DNA of 64,000 nucleotides from Kistimonas sp964291485 (GTDB lineage Bacteria > Pseudomonadota > Gammaproteobacteria > Pseudomonadales > Endozoicomonadaceae). The position numbers and the translations under genes are program-made. The notes below the pieces were generated by a model. That model had not been told where the DNA came from. It was given only the letters and a program-made list of their open reading frames with translations, and ran no database searches. Location: positions 4,278,001 to 4,342,000 of the forward strand of contig OZ220224.1 of NCBI GenBank assembly GCA_964291485.2, in the 5' to 3' direction. Positions within the stretch are counted from its first letter, which is position 1; every line of letters begins with the position of its first letter. Shown piece after piece: positions 52,769 to 62,058 of this stretch.

Positions 52769-53233
52769 ATGATCGCCAATATGAAAGCGTTTACCCTGAT
52801 CGGCCTTGTCCTGATGCTCGTCTCTGCTCCCGCTATGAGCGAACAAATATATCGCTGGAAAGATGCCAACGGCACCGTTCACTTTGGCACGAAACCACCG
52901 GAGGCATTTACAGGCAATGTCGAAGGCATGGAAAAGCCCAATGCCATTGGTAATGAAAAGTCGTCAACACCTGCCAATAACGAGCTCAACACACCGCCGG
53001 CTGCAAGCCAGAATCAGGCCGAATATGAGCAACAACTCAGGCAAATTGAACAGGAAAAAAAGGAAGCCTGCGACCAAGCATTAGCGAACCGGAAAAGCCT
53101 GCTCAACAGCCATCGAATCCAGATCAAACAGGCAGACGGCACGTACCGTATGCTCAGCCATGAAGAAAAGCTGGAACAACTCAGGGATGCGGATGAGGCG
53201 ATTACTGCTTATTGCGAAGGAAGAGAAGAATAA
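52769..53233 (+). CDS. DUF4124 domain-containing periplasmic protein
   Basis: 154 codons. A signal peptide (AFTLIGLVLMLVSAPAMS) is followed at once by the DUF4124 signature EQIYRWKDANGTVHFGTKPP. The rest is Gln/Glu/Lys-rich and probably helical (EYEQQLRQIEQEKKEACDQA). Function of the family is unknown. The start could be ATG 52769 or 52781; neither has a clear ribosome-binding site. Divergent from the ilv operon. Confidence 0.82.
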   Translation: MIANMKAFTLIGLVLMLVSAPAMSEQIYRWKDANGTVHFGTKPPEAFTGNVEGMEKPNAIGNEKSSTPANNELNTPPAASQNQAEYEQQLRQIEQEKKEACDQALANRKSLLNSHRIQIKQADGTYRMLSHEEKLEQLRDADEAITAYCEGREE

Positions 53234-53304
53234 CTCCACCGGTTCTGCTGGTAGTAAAATTCAGCTTAGCTACCAGCAAAGCAGCTCATTCATCGTTGAA
53301 TCAA

Positions 53305-53619
53305 TCAACGCATTTTTAGATCCAGCTGCCCAATCAACTCCAGCAAACCTTGACGGTCTTTAATCGTCTGAGCATTAAAGGCTTCTTCAGCGTACGGTCT
53401 GATATCACTGCCTGTCGGCAATGCTGCACCATGATCCATAATGGCTCGCAGTCGGGGAATATAAATCCACTGCAGCCACTGGGAATACTGCAGGGTATCC
53501 ACACAAAAGGGATTCGGACTATTCAGGGCATCCGGTGAAGGTGGCATTGCTTCCCAGAGCGCCTGCCGTTTCAACTCAGCTTCCAGTTCTGCCAATAAAA
53601 TCCGTACTGCTTCAGACAC
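53305..53619 (-). CDS. YqcC-like protein (DUF446)
   Basis: 104 codons. The pattern NPFCVDTLQYSQWLQWIYIP with a downstream RPYAEEAFN matches the small cytosolic helical YqcC family; in E. coli yqcC lies next to the pseudouridine synthase gene truC, which is not seen here. Function unknown. It overlaps the end of the upstream lipoprotein gene by 8 bp, suggesting one operon with mrcB. Confidence 0.8.
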   Translation of the reverse strand: MSEAVRILLAELEAELKRQALWEAMPPSPDALNSPNPFCVDTLQYSQWLQWIYIPRLRAIMDHGAALPTGSDIRPYAEEAFNAQTIKDRQGLLELIGQLDLKMR

Positions 53620-54121
53620 GCGTTTGCTTACCTTCTACGTCCGGCGCCATCGACCGGATCAATTGATTCAGGAAAAGATGGACCTGCTCACGCAACAACG
53701 GAGCATCCGTCAACGTGAGGCTGCGTCGGGCCAGCTGTGAGGCCTCATGATACTCGCCCAAGGCCGATTGCATCATCGCCATATAGTAATACACCAGAGG
53801 ATCATCCGGGCTGATGCGCAGAGCTCGATGCAAAATCACCAGACCATTATCCGGATTTCCGCCCAGCCATTGTTGCCGACCGTTTTCCAGCAGGCTTATT
53901 ACTGCTGCCGGACGACCGACAGCCGTCTCCTGTTCGAGCCGCGTCAGCATGGCAGGGTCATCGGACCAGGTGGCCTGAAGGGGCATTAACGAAGGCTGCA
54001 GGCTACAACCGCCGGACAGCAACAAAAACAGAACAAGCAGAGGACGCAGCCAATGCAACGTCAAACTATTCTGCTTATGGGAAACAGTTCTCACTTCAAC
54101 CATATAAGGCTCATTACTCAA
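53612..54121 (-). CDS. Lipoprotein with TPR-like repeat, downstream of mrcB
   Basis: 169 codons. A hydrophobic segment with lipobox LLLSGGC indicates a lipid-anchored protein. The second half has TPR-like helices (NGLVILHRALRISPDDPLVY, YYMAMMQSALGEYHEASQLA). It overlaps the mrcB stop by 8 bp and the YqcC gene by 8 bp. In related genomes TPR lipoproteins next to PBP1B can act as its cofactors; this is suggested by location only. Confidence 0.78.
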   Translation of the reverse strand: MSNEPYMVEVRTVSHKQNSLTLHWLRPLLVLFLLLSGGCSLQPSLMPLQATWSDDPAMLTRLEQETAVGRPAAVISLLENGRQQWLGGNPDNGLVILHRALRISPDDPLVYYYMAMMQSALGEYHEASQLARRSLTLTDAPLLREQVHLFLNQLIRSMAPDVEGKQTRV

Positions 54122-56459
54122 ACAGTGCCCGGAACCAGTCTACCACAGAGTCTTTTTCTTCCCCCGCGCAGGCGGCTCGCCCTTTAGGCTCAGAACCTTT
54201 AATAAAGGGCAGTACCCGACTCTGACTGCAGGATTGACTGCCAATAAGTCCGGTCTTTTCATCCACCGTGACCCAGTGAATGTCGTCACCCGAAGCTTTG
54301 GGCAGGGATTTCAGAGGACGCTGACGCATCAGATCCGTCCAAACCCGCAAGGCGCCAGTGCCCCCCGTGAGGTGCGTCGGTGCATTATCGTCATAGCCTA
54401 ACCAGGCAACTGCCAGCGTGTCCCGGGAAAAACCGGCAAACCAGCTGTCACGCTGTTCATCCGAGGTACCAGTTTTACCTGCCAGAGAAATAGAATTCGA
54501 AATTGTCCGGTAAGCGCTTTTGCCCGTACCGTTGCGCATCGTTTCCTGCATGGCATAACGGATCAACGCCATGGAAGATTCCGGGAACACCTGCTCCACC
54601 GCCAGAGAATAGTGTCTCAGGGGATTACCCTGAGCATCCAGCACCGCATTGATCGCCCGCAGTGGTACCCGGTAACCGCCCGATGCCAGTGTCTGATACA
54701 TGGCCGCGACTTCCAGGGGACTCAAGTCCAGTGAACCTAACAGCAGTGATGGATAAGCATTAACCTGACCACTTAGCCCCATACTCCGGAGTGTTTTAAC
54801 AACCTGTTCAACCCCAACGTCCATCCCCAGTTGTGCGGTCGCCAGGTTATAGGACTTCGCCAGCGCCTGATATAACGACACTTGGCCATGAGTCTTACGA
54901 TCAAAGTTACCTGGCTCCCAGAGTTGGCCATTGGCCAGTTTCACGCTAACCGGCGCATCATTGATCAGGGTCGCCAATGTGTATTTTTCCGGTCTCATGA
55001 GGGCGGTGAGATAAACAGCTGGTTTAATCAATGAACCAATGGGGCGTCGTGCATCCAGAGCCCGGTTAAACCCGGCAAAACCTGAATCACGTCCTCCCAC
55101 AACCGCCTGAACATCTCCAGTACGAGCATCGGTGACCACAATCGCCCCTTCCAGCGGCGGCTTACCCTTTCGATCCAGCTGTTTCAGTTTACGGGCAAGA
55201 CTCTCCTGTGCCTGGTGCTGAACCACGGGGTTCATATTGGTAAATATGCGCAATCCTTCACTGGCGAGATCTTTATCCTGATAGTCCGTTCTGAGCTGAC
55301 GCTTCACCAGGTCAATATAAGCAGGGAAAGCATTGGCCTGAAGACGCTCCACCGGTACCACGCCCAGTGGGCGCCCCTTTGCTCGCTTGGCTTCCGAGGC
55401 CGTCACTACGCCGTGTTCAACCAACATATCAAGCACCAGGTTACGGCGTTCCAGCGCCCGCTCCGGATACCGGCGAGGGTTGTACCAAGAGGGACCTTTC
55501 ACGATAGCCACCAGCAGCGCCACCCGGGACAAATCCAGCTCCTGCAGCGGACGAGCAAAATAAAACTGACTGGCCAGGGCAAACCCGTGAATGGCCCGTT
55601 GTCCCTGCTGGCCGAGATAAACCTCATTCAGATAGGTTTCCAGAATCTCATCCTTGCTGTAGTGCATTTCCAACAGCAAGGACATCAAAGCCTCTTCGGC
55701 CTTGCGAATTAGTGTTCTCTCGTTACTGAGAAAGAAGTTTTTGACTAGCTGCTGAGTCAGTGTACTGCCGCCCTGGACAATCCCACCCGCCTTGACGTTG
55801 GCAAACATCGCACGGGCAATACCCTTGAATGACAGCCCCCAATGGTCATAGAAGTCTCGATCCTCGACCGTGACCAGCGTCTGTACCAAGTATTTCGGAG
55901 TCTGGTCCAGCCGAACGAGAATCCTATCCTCATGGGTGGCCGGAGAAATACTGCCCATTAATTGGGGATCTAGCCGGGTTACCGCCACATCACGGCCCGC
56001 CGTATCGCCCAATGCCGCCAGCGTGCCATTCCTGAAAATCGCAATCACCTGCCGCGAGGATTCCCTCCCATCAGGGAAACGGAAGCCACGGATATAAATA
56101 TGAAAGCGATTGTTCTCTCGGGAAAAAGTCCCCGGCCGGCCCACCTGCTTCACCGGCTGATAACCCTGCCGACGCAACTGCAGCTGGAAGAGCTCGGGAT
56201 CCAGTCGCAGCCCGGCATAGAGTTCCAGCGGCTGGGCATAGACCTTCGCCGGGATCGCCCACTTGCGCCCCTCGAATTTCCGGGTGACCACCGCATCCAG
56301 ATACACCATCAAGGCCATCAGCACCGCCAGACCGGCGATACCGAGTTTCAGCACCAACGATAGCCAGCGCCTGCGCCCCCTGGGTTCATTTTTTCGCTTA
56401 CCTGACTTCCCTGCACGTTTGGCGGGTTGCCGGCTGCTTTTTCGTTTCGTTCCAGCCAT
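54114..56459 (-). CDS. mrcB: Penicillin-binding protein 1B (bifunctional transglycosylase/transpeptidase)
   Basis: 781 codons from ATG at 56459 (MAGTKRKSSRQPAKRAGKSG). A basic cytoplasmic tail, one membrane anchor (LGIAGLAVLMALMVYLDAVV), a UB2H-like domain, then the GT51 glycosyltransferase with the catalytic Glu in TVEDRDFYDHWG (near residue 200) and GGSTLTQQLVKNFFLS. The transpeptidase has S-x2-K in RPIGSLIKP, SYN in AKSYNLAT and KTGTS. It polymerises and cross-links peptidoglycan. Followed by overlapping lipoprotein and yqcC-like genes. Confidence 0.96.
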   Translation of the reverse strand: MAGTKRKSSRQPAKRAGKSGKRKNEPRGRRRWLSLVLKLGIAGLAVLMALMVYLDAVVTRKFEGRKWAIPAKVYAQPLELYAGLRLDPELFQLQLRRQGYQPVKQVGRPGTFSRENNRFHIYIRGFRFPDGRESSRQVIAIFRNGTLAALGDTAGRDVAVTRLDPQLMGSISPATHEDRILVRLDQTPKYLVQTLVTVEDRDFYDHWGLSFKGIARAMFANVKAGGIVQGGSTLTQQLVKNFFLSNERTLIRKAEEALMSLLLEMHYSKDEILETYLNEVYLGQQGQRAIHGFALASQFYFARPLQELDLSRVALLVAIVKGPSWYNPRRYPERALERRNLVLDMLVEHGVVTASEAKRAKGRPLGVVPVERLQANAFPAYIDLVKRQLRTDYQDKDLASEGLRIFTNMNPVVQHQAQESLARKLKQLDRKGKPPLEGAIVVTDARTGDVQAVVGGRDSGFAGFNRALDARRPIGSLIKPAVYLTALMRPEKYTLATLINDAPVSVKLANGQLWEPGNFDRKTHGQVSLYQALAKSYNLATAQLGMDVGVEQVVKTLRSMGLSGQVNAYPSLLLGSLDLSPLEVAAMYQTLASGGYRVPLRAINAVLDAQGNPLRHYSLAVEQVFPESSMALIRYAMQETMRNGTGKSAYRTISNSISLAGKTGTSDEQRDSWFAGFSRDTLAVAWLGYDDNAPTHLTGGTGALRVWTDLMRQRPLKSLPKASGDDIHWVTVDEKTGLIGSQSCSQSRVLPFIKGSEPKGRAACAGEEKDSVVDWFRALFE

Positions 56460-56588
56460 GGTCGGATTATATGGAAAACCCCCGTTCAGGCTAATACGCA
56501 AACGCCGGTTTTATGGGAACTCTCTGGGCGCAGCGTACTCTAATCCTTACCTATACTGACCCATCCGTTTGCCCAAAGGAATGTCATT

Positions 56589-56936
56589 ATGAAAAACGTG
56601 GTTTTATTGATGGGCTATCTGTTTTCCAGCCATCTGCTGGCAACGGGCACACCTCTCTGTGATACAGCAGAGGCACGCAATCAATTAATTGCGATTGAAA
56701 AATCCCGCCAACCCAGCATTGATTTCACTCTACCACCCGGAAAAGTCGAGTTTATTCGCAGTGTCCAGCGTGGTGGCAAGGTACTGCATATCTGCAGGGC
56801 AACCGTATTGAGTCGGGATGACCGTCAGAATTCCGTGGAAAGCGCCGTGGTTTACTACACCGAGCCCGTCAAGGAAACAGAATCCGGCTTTGGCATCGTT
56901 ATTCTCAACCGTAAAAGTGGTCAACGAGACATTTGA
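56589..56936 (+). CDS. Small secreted protein of unknown function
   Basis: 115 codons. The N-terminus (MKNVVLLMGYLFSSHLLATG) looks like a signal peptide, so the mature protein is about 95 residues and periplasmic, with two cysteines (PLCDTAEA and LHICRATV) that could form a disulfide. AAAGGA lies 8 bases before the ATG. I do not recognise the family. It is divergent from mrcB. Confidence 0.7.
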   Translation: MKNVVLLMGYLFSSHLLATGTPLCDTAEARNQLIAIEKSRQPSIDFTLPPGKVEFIRSVQRGGKVLHICRATVLSRDDRQNSVESAVVYYTEPVKETESGFGIVILNRKSGQRDI

Positions 56937-57087
56937 TCAGGGCTTCTTCCATTAAAACCACCACTTGAGAATCACATCCAGGTTTTTGCCCTATTAAAAT
57001 TAGCTATCATTACAAGCAAGACGGCATTTATTCTGTCAATGGATAACTGTGCGCCAGGATGGCGACCAAGGGAAAGGAAGTAGATCA

Positions 57088-57339
57088 ATGGATTTGATCG
57101 AGCTGAAGAACCTGGGCAAGACCTCTGTACAATGGCTCAACGCGGTAGGCATACGCAACCGGGAACAACTGCAGGCCCACGGTGCCGTAGGTGCCTATGT
57201 CAAAGTGCGGGAGCGCGGGTTCAAAGTTTCAAAGGTTCTGCTGTACGCACTGGAAGGCGCACTGATGAATTCACACTGGAATGATCTTCCTCAGGAGCTG
57301 AAAAAACAGCTGCTTCAGGATGCCGGTGAAACTGACTAA
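57088..57339 (+). CDS. Stand-alone TfoX C-terminal domain protein
   Basis: 83 codons from ATG at 57088, with GGAAG seven bases upstream; the reading to 57049 has no such site. The sequence MDLIELKNLGKTSVQWLNAV followed by GIRNREQLQAHGAVGAYVKV and LLYALEGALMNSHWNDLPQE matches the C-terminal helical domain of TfoX/Sxy competence regulators, with helix-hairpin-helix character. The N-terminal TfoX domain is missing, as in many small relatives of unknown role. Confidence 0.82.
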   Translation: MDLIELKNLGKTSVQWLNAVGIRNREQLQAHGAVGAYVKVRERGFKVSKVLLYALEGALMNSHWNDLPQELKKQLLQDAGETD

Positions 57340-57347
57340 CCCTTCGT

Positions 57348-57386
57348 GGCGCTTACAGGTGTGAGAAGGTCTCTCTGTAAAGCGCC
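57348..57386 (+). terminator. Inverted repeat after the TfoX-domain gene
   Basis: GGCGCTTACAG and CTGTAAAGCGCC pair over 11 bp with one bulged A around a 16-nt loop, starting 9 bp after the stop codon. It lacks a T-tract, so it is a weak or Rho-assisted terminator, or a stabilising 3' end. Confidence 0.45.
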
Positions 57387-57450
57387 CATTCCCCCCTACA
57401 AGCACAAACTCAATCGTTACATTAAATTACAAATCCCCAAAGATTATAAT

Positions 57451-57480
57451 TTGACCATGCAAATGATAACGATTATCATT
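57451..57480 (+). promoter_or_regulatory. Fur-box promoter of a small RNA
   Basis: TTGACC (57451-57456), a 17-bp spacer and TATCAT (57474-57479) form a sigma70 promoter. The palindrome AATGATAACGATTATCATT (57462-57480) covers the spacer and -10 and is a close match to the Fur box. Transcription should therefore be blocked by Fur-Fe2+ and released under iron limitation. Confidence 0.85.
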
Positions 57481-57485
57481 AACGG

Positions 57486-57614
57486 CACGTAAGGTGTGAT
57501 GATCTTACGTCCTGCACCTCTGTTTGCATGCAGTCAAACAACCCTGCAGGTTATCTCCTCATCAGGCTAATCACGGTAATATTGCCCGCTGCCCACACAG
57601 CGGGCTTTTTTTTT
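57486..57614 (+). ncRNA. PrrF/RyhB-type iron-responsive small RNA (predicted)
   Basis: About 120-129 nt between the Fur-box promoter and a strong terminator. The 5' end forms a hairpin (ACGTAAG/CTTACGT, 57487-57510). The central single-stranded region at 57551-57576 contains CTCCTCATCAGGCTAATCAC, which I recognise from memory as the target-pairing core of Pseudomonas PrrF sRNAs; a terminator with nine T follows. By family knowledge such RNAs, with Hfq, repress mRNAs of iron-containing proteins (sodB, sdh, acn) when iron is scarce. No coding sequence is convincing here. Confidence 0.82.
57584..57614 (+). terminator. Intrinsic terminator of the small RNA
   Basis: GCCCGCTG-CCCACA-CAGCGGGC, a perfect 8-bp GC-rich stem followed by nine T, typical of Hfq-binding sRNA 3' ends. 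Confidence 0.95.
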
Positions 57615-57758
57615 CTTGCAGTTAGTGGTGCTAAAATAATCTCGGTCCTGTTCACATTAAGTGTTGCTGGTACAAACGTGCTCTCTGAAACCCTTATTTC
57701 ACAGGGCAAGTGGCTTTCCTTAACATTACTGATAAAACCGCTAAACCACAGATTCTGA

Positions 57759-58118
57759 CTGAAACAGCAGCAATTAGTGCGAACCTAGCCCACTATCCCT
57801 ATCGAATTTGACTCATGGGATTCTTAACAGAAATAGAAAGATAATACCGGCCAAACTTCCTCATAGTTTTTTCTTATTTAACACACTACCCCCCCATCTC
57901 CGTACGAGAGCTTTTGGTTAGTATAAAAAACAAAAATTGTCATTCATCAATGCAACTTAATTTATAAAAACCTCTCAACTCTATCAACACCACACCACTA
58001 TGATAGGAAATTAACAATGAGCATACTTATCGAGTTACAAACATGATGGATACAATTTTATACTCGACCCCAAAAACACAGTGCATTATAAATTTCACAA
58101 CCCAACTGGCGTGACAAT
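57759..58118. other. AT-rich intergenic stretch before the unknown island genes
   Basis: About 500 bp between the sRNA terminator and 58119 hold no convincing gene. ATG 58018 has AGGAAA upstream but opens only 9 codons; ATG 58043 opens 23. The base composition turns clearly AT-rich here and stays so to about 61100. Confidence 0.5.
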
Positions 58119-59978
58119 ATGTTTAAAACGCTATCACCAAGTATGCCTTCACTATATCAAAAGCATCCACCAAAAGTTCAGGTTCGCGAAGACTCAGGTA
58201 GCACAATACATCAACCAAGAAAATCTGACTCTTTCCCTATACTTAAAAGACGCTCTATGGATGAACGTAATATCTCTAAAACTAATACTGCTTACAACAT
58301 ATATTCACTATTCTCGGTTTACTATTCAATAATAACTTACGATACTATTTCAGATAAGGAAAAAGACCGACATTATGAAGCCTTAAAAACAGCAATCATC
58401 AATCAATATGAAAGCGCGCAGACTAAAGCAGATTTAATCCCGCTAGAGTTTTGCGCAAAACATTATTCAAAAAGAATTATTACTGATTTAGACGAGTTAA
58501 AATCTCTTCTTAAAAATATAACCTCTGGCGAACATGAATCAGATACATTACTGATTCAATACTTAAAAGTCATTTATTATCTTATACTATCTATTAAAAC
58601 AGTGACACGAACAGATGCTGATGACACTCTCTTACATTTATGGCAAGAATGCTTAGCTCTAGTTTTAGATACTGCAATATCTCACCAGACACAATTTTCT
58701 AGGCACCATCATTATTTGTCCGACCTATGTGAATTAACTACAAAAATCATACATGACTCTGTGCAAAAAATCATAAACGATCAAGAATGGTTCAACAAAC
58801 TAAAACAACAATCTACCTCTCTAAAAACACTAATTTCAAGTACCAACACTGGACAAAAAACGGAAGAGTACCAAAAACAAAATTCACGAGAAAACTCTTC
58901 AAACACTTTCGAACTTATTTATGAGGAAAGATCAATATTACGAGATACCGTGACTCATCAAATACCACAAATTATGATTATACCCATGCAGGATATACTG
59001 AAGAAAGAGGTAAAACAAGAGGAAGCTAATCAACACTGGCAAATATCTATATCAAAACAAGCTGACTGCGAAGACACATCACTTCAATGGACATGTAGAA
59101 ATAGAGTATGCATATCGCACATGCTCGACGTAACCCGTAGAGTGAATCGTCAAGGGAAAGCATGTCAAATAATTCTGAATCAGATAAAACGTGACGGGGC
59201 CAATGGATCAGGGGCAATAGCTTCTGCCGAAGAACATTCTGCAATAGCAGCATTGCCAGATAGCTCGTTTCCCACAACGTTGAGTAGACCAGAGTCTCCC
59301 ACTTCCCCTCAAACAACGATTGGCATCTGCTTAGATGATCAAGGTCGTTTGTTCGGACAAACGCATATCGGTTTTTTATTATTTATTGAAGAAATCATCA
59401 CTAAAGAAATAACGGAAGGAAGAATACAATCAAACCATAACGTTAAAATAATCATTTATCAACAAGATCATAAGATTATAAGATTATAAGATTATAAGAT
59501 TATAAGACTATTAAAATTTGATATTACTGAAACAGAATGTCAGCAAAACCTCAAGAAACTTAATGAAATTGCTTTGACCAGTGAAATAGCGTTACCTTAT
59601 GCAAGAAATACTCTCCAAAAAATAGCTTATCAGTATTATATACAGTTAATCACTGAACGTCCTGTATTAACAGAGATGCCCGCTCAGGGTTTTGATAGAA
59701 AGCGTACTTTCAGCGCTGAATATTCGGAACTAAACATCTTACAATTATTAACTGTAATTAGTTGTATTGACTCTAGAAGAAAGCGCGACAGATTCGATGA
59801 AATTTTTCATGAACTTTTACTTAGTCATATAATAGCAACTCAAAACATAGGGAAGCACAACCCTCAATTGCTCAAGTGCTTACAACAACACATTGACAAA
59901 ATATCACAAAGTCCAACTTTTTTCGCCTCACCGTATTTTGAATCAATATCAAAATACCTAACACACACACCACATTAA
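58119..59978 (+). pseudogene. Unknown large protein, ORF split by a stop inside an 8-bp repeat
   Basis: An open frame from ATG 58119 runs 456 codons to TAA at 59487-59489. After it the same frame stays open to 59978 (about 163 more codons, KFDITETECQQNLKKLNEIA ... YFESISKYLTHTPH). The stop lies in four copies of AGATTATA; a single copy would read through and give a protein of about 611 residues. The N-terminus is Ser/Pro/basic-rich (MPSLYQKHPPKVQVREDSGS) and the body helical and Gln/Lys/Ile-rich, without signal peptide or membrane segments. I do not recognise the family. No good ribosome-binding site at 58119. Confidence 0.65.
59473..59504. repeat. Octamer array AGATTATA x4 inside the unknown ORF
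   Basis: Four perfect tandem copies, then a degenerate copy (AGACTATT). Any array of two or more copies creates AGA TTA TAA in the reading frame, so expansion from one copy disrupts the gene. Confidence 0.95.
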
Positions 59979-60015
59979 ATATGACGAAATTCTCATTGTA
60001 GAGGCGATATTATAG

Positions 60016-61098
60016 CCGTTTTTAACAAAAATACTCGAACAATCCAGCGCGATTACCACCCTCAAAAAAACACTTGACGAAGTGCTTTCCGTTCTCTTAG
60101 TAAAGCTAACTTTTATACTAAACCAACATATAATGAGCGCAGACGAACTTACGGAAAAGGACATCAGCGACGCACGTATTTCAATCAAATTCATAAAAAA
60201 AAACAATTAATGATTTCAAGGATCACTTTCTCAATTTACAGCTGGATACATTTGGAAATACGATACAAAAAACTCAGGAAAGACTTGATGAAATTCAACC
60301 ACAAACGAGACCAAAATTACGTGGAAGAAAAGAGAGAGTGCATAGTGCGCTTTTATCCACAATGGCAACGGATATTGCTAATCAAAGCCAATCCATATCA
60401 GATATCCGACTCTCACACTTGGCTCATATGACAGCTGAAGATACAACCGTACTTCTAAATGCCTGTTCGACTGAAGCAATGATAATCTGTCAGATAGATC
60501 ATTCTCCTACAACTCAACTTGAAGAAACCTTGAACAAGATAGACACCCTAAACTTTAGAGTTGTTACCAATTTGAAACGACAAGCTACAAACAATTCTAC
60601 ATTTTGGGCAGGTACGATATCCGCTTTTAAGACAAACAACTCCCCCCTTCAGAGGAAGAAATAGAAATGAGAACCACCGAACTAAAATCAACATCAAAAG
60701 AATTGAAAGATATAGCACAACAGACAAAACTTATTCACAGTGCATTCTTGGCACTGTTAAATGAAAGCAGGGAAAAAGGAGACTACGATCACGTAAAAAA
60801 CGAATGCAATATTGAATTCTATGACACCTATCTCAAAGAAATAATTAAAGAAAAAGACTCAGCAAATCTAACAATAAAAACTGCAACAGAATTAATGAAC
60901 GAAACAAAGTCTGCACGAAGGAGCTGGCTCTGTTTGTTAAGACTTAGACGACCATGGATGAAATCACGGCATGAAGAAGCACAGACCGCACATCTACTCG
61001 ATAGTGCATCATCAAACGTCACTGCCGATAGTGAGGTTACTGATTACATACTGAAATCCCTGAAGGAAAACATAGAAGCGAACCCTATATTAGCTTGA
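60016..61098 (+). pseudogene. Unknown helical protein, fragments joined by two homopolymer frameshifts
   Basis: Three partly overlapping frames read as one protein. Frame 1 (60016-60210) ends LTEKDISDARISIKFIKK at a run of nine A (60195-60203); removing one A joins it to frame 2 (TINDFKDHFLNLQLDTFGNT ... TFWAGTISAFKTNNSP). That ends at a run of six C; adding one C joins it to the ORF at 60667-61098 (SEEEIEMRTTELKSTSKELK ... KSLKENIEANPILA). The result is a helical, probably coiled-coil protein of about 360 residues. The 60667-61098 part alone is a 143-codon ORF from ATG. A TAG at 60013 bounds the left end. Function unknown; sequencing error in the homopolymers cannot be excluded. Confidence 0.55.
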
Positions 61099-61113
61099 AT
61101 GAGCATTTAACTG

Positions 61114-61149
61114 TGAAGGGAAATCGGCATAACGCCAGTGTTCCCTTCA
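61114..61149. terminator. Inverted repeat at the end of the AT-rich island
   Basis: TGAAGGGAA and TTCCCTTCA pair perfectly over 9 bp around an 18-nt loop, 15 bp after the last ORF of the island. No T-tract follows, so termination is uncertain. Confidence 0.45.
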
Positions 61150-61211
61150 TGTATAGGTAATCCTGCCAAGAAAAACAGAATCTCATTCTTAGTCTGTATT
61201 CATAAACGTGC

Positions 61212-61793
61212 TCAACCTGTTTTTTTTACAAACTTTGTCAAAATCACAATCTGCTGACCATTCACGCGGCCTTCGATATGCTCCGCATTATCCGGTACCA
61301 GCGAGATGCCGCGTACTGCCGTACCCCGTTTGGCCGTGAAACTGGCACCTTTGACATTCAGATCTTTAATCAACGTCACGGTATCACCCGCTTCCAGTAC
61401 CGCACCATGACAATCGACGTGTTTGACGCTGTCCTCTTCCGCAGCGCCTTCGCCAGTCGCTTCCGCCCAACTCTGGGTTTCTTCGTCCAGGTACAGCATA
61501 TCCAGCAGGTCTTGAGGCCAGCCTTCACTGCTCAGGCGTTTCAGCATACGCCAGGCCAGCACCTGCACCGCAGGCACCTGGCTCCACATACTGTCATTCA
61601 GGCAACGCCAGTGGTGGATGTCAGTACTCTCGGGATTGTCTATCTGATCGCGGCATATCTGGCACAACAGAGCACAATCTTCAGGGTGATTACCATCGCG
61701 GGGTGGAACTGAATAAATGCCCAAATGTTCTGTAGTGCCACAAAGTTCACAGTGGTTGTCACTGCGAGCACGCAGAGTCTGTTCAATGGTCAT
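61212..61793 (-). CDS. PhnA/YjdM-like zinc-ribbon protein
   Basis: 193 codons. The N-terminal zinc ribbon has C-x2-C pairs in NHCELCGTTEHLG and CALLCQICRDQI. The C-terminal PhnA domain is clear in CHGAVLEAGDTVTLIKDLNV followed by KGASFTAKRGTAVRGISLV. The family name comes from early phosphonate work, but these proteins are not the phosphonoacetate hydrolase and their role is unsettled. Longer than the E. coli YjdM because of a middle insertion. A single gene on the strand opposite to the island. Confidence 0.88.
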   Translation of the reverse strand: MTIEQTLRARSDNHCELCGTTEHLGIYSVPPRDGNHPEDCALLCQICRDQIDNPESTDIHHWRCLNDSMWSQVPAVQVLAWRMLKRLSSEGWPQDLLDMLYLDEETQSWAEATGEGAAEEDSVKHVDCHGAVLEAGDTVTLIKDLNVKGASFTAKRGTAVRGISLVPDNAEHIEGRVNGQQIVILTKFVKKTG

Positions 61794-62058
61794 AGTGCAT
61801 ATACAACTTGCAAATTAAGTGCAAAGTATATCGCAAATCAGGCGTGAATCTGCCGCATCAAACATGGGAGTTTTTCTTATTCCAAGCGCTGCTAAAGGAA
61901 ACCCTGACAATGTTGTTAGTTGCCTGTTTTTTCTATTTTCGACGAACCATTTTGCTCTCAGGTTGTCTCAACTTGAGAGGTGCAGAATAGCTATCCCTAG
62001 AAATACATCTGGCTAATTATTTACTGACTGTACTGATACACAAATTCAAGGATGACAA

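Noticed and set aside
57528..57758. 76-codon plus-strand ORF
   Set aside because: It runs straight through the sRNA core, the terminator hairpin and its T-tract, has no ribosome-binding site and no recognisable domain. The sRNA explains the sequence better.
59958..60206. 82-codon minus-strand ORF in the AT-rich island
   Set aside because: It is antisense to the plus-strand coding frames of the degraded gene, and its Ser/Phe-rich composition is that of a shadow frame.
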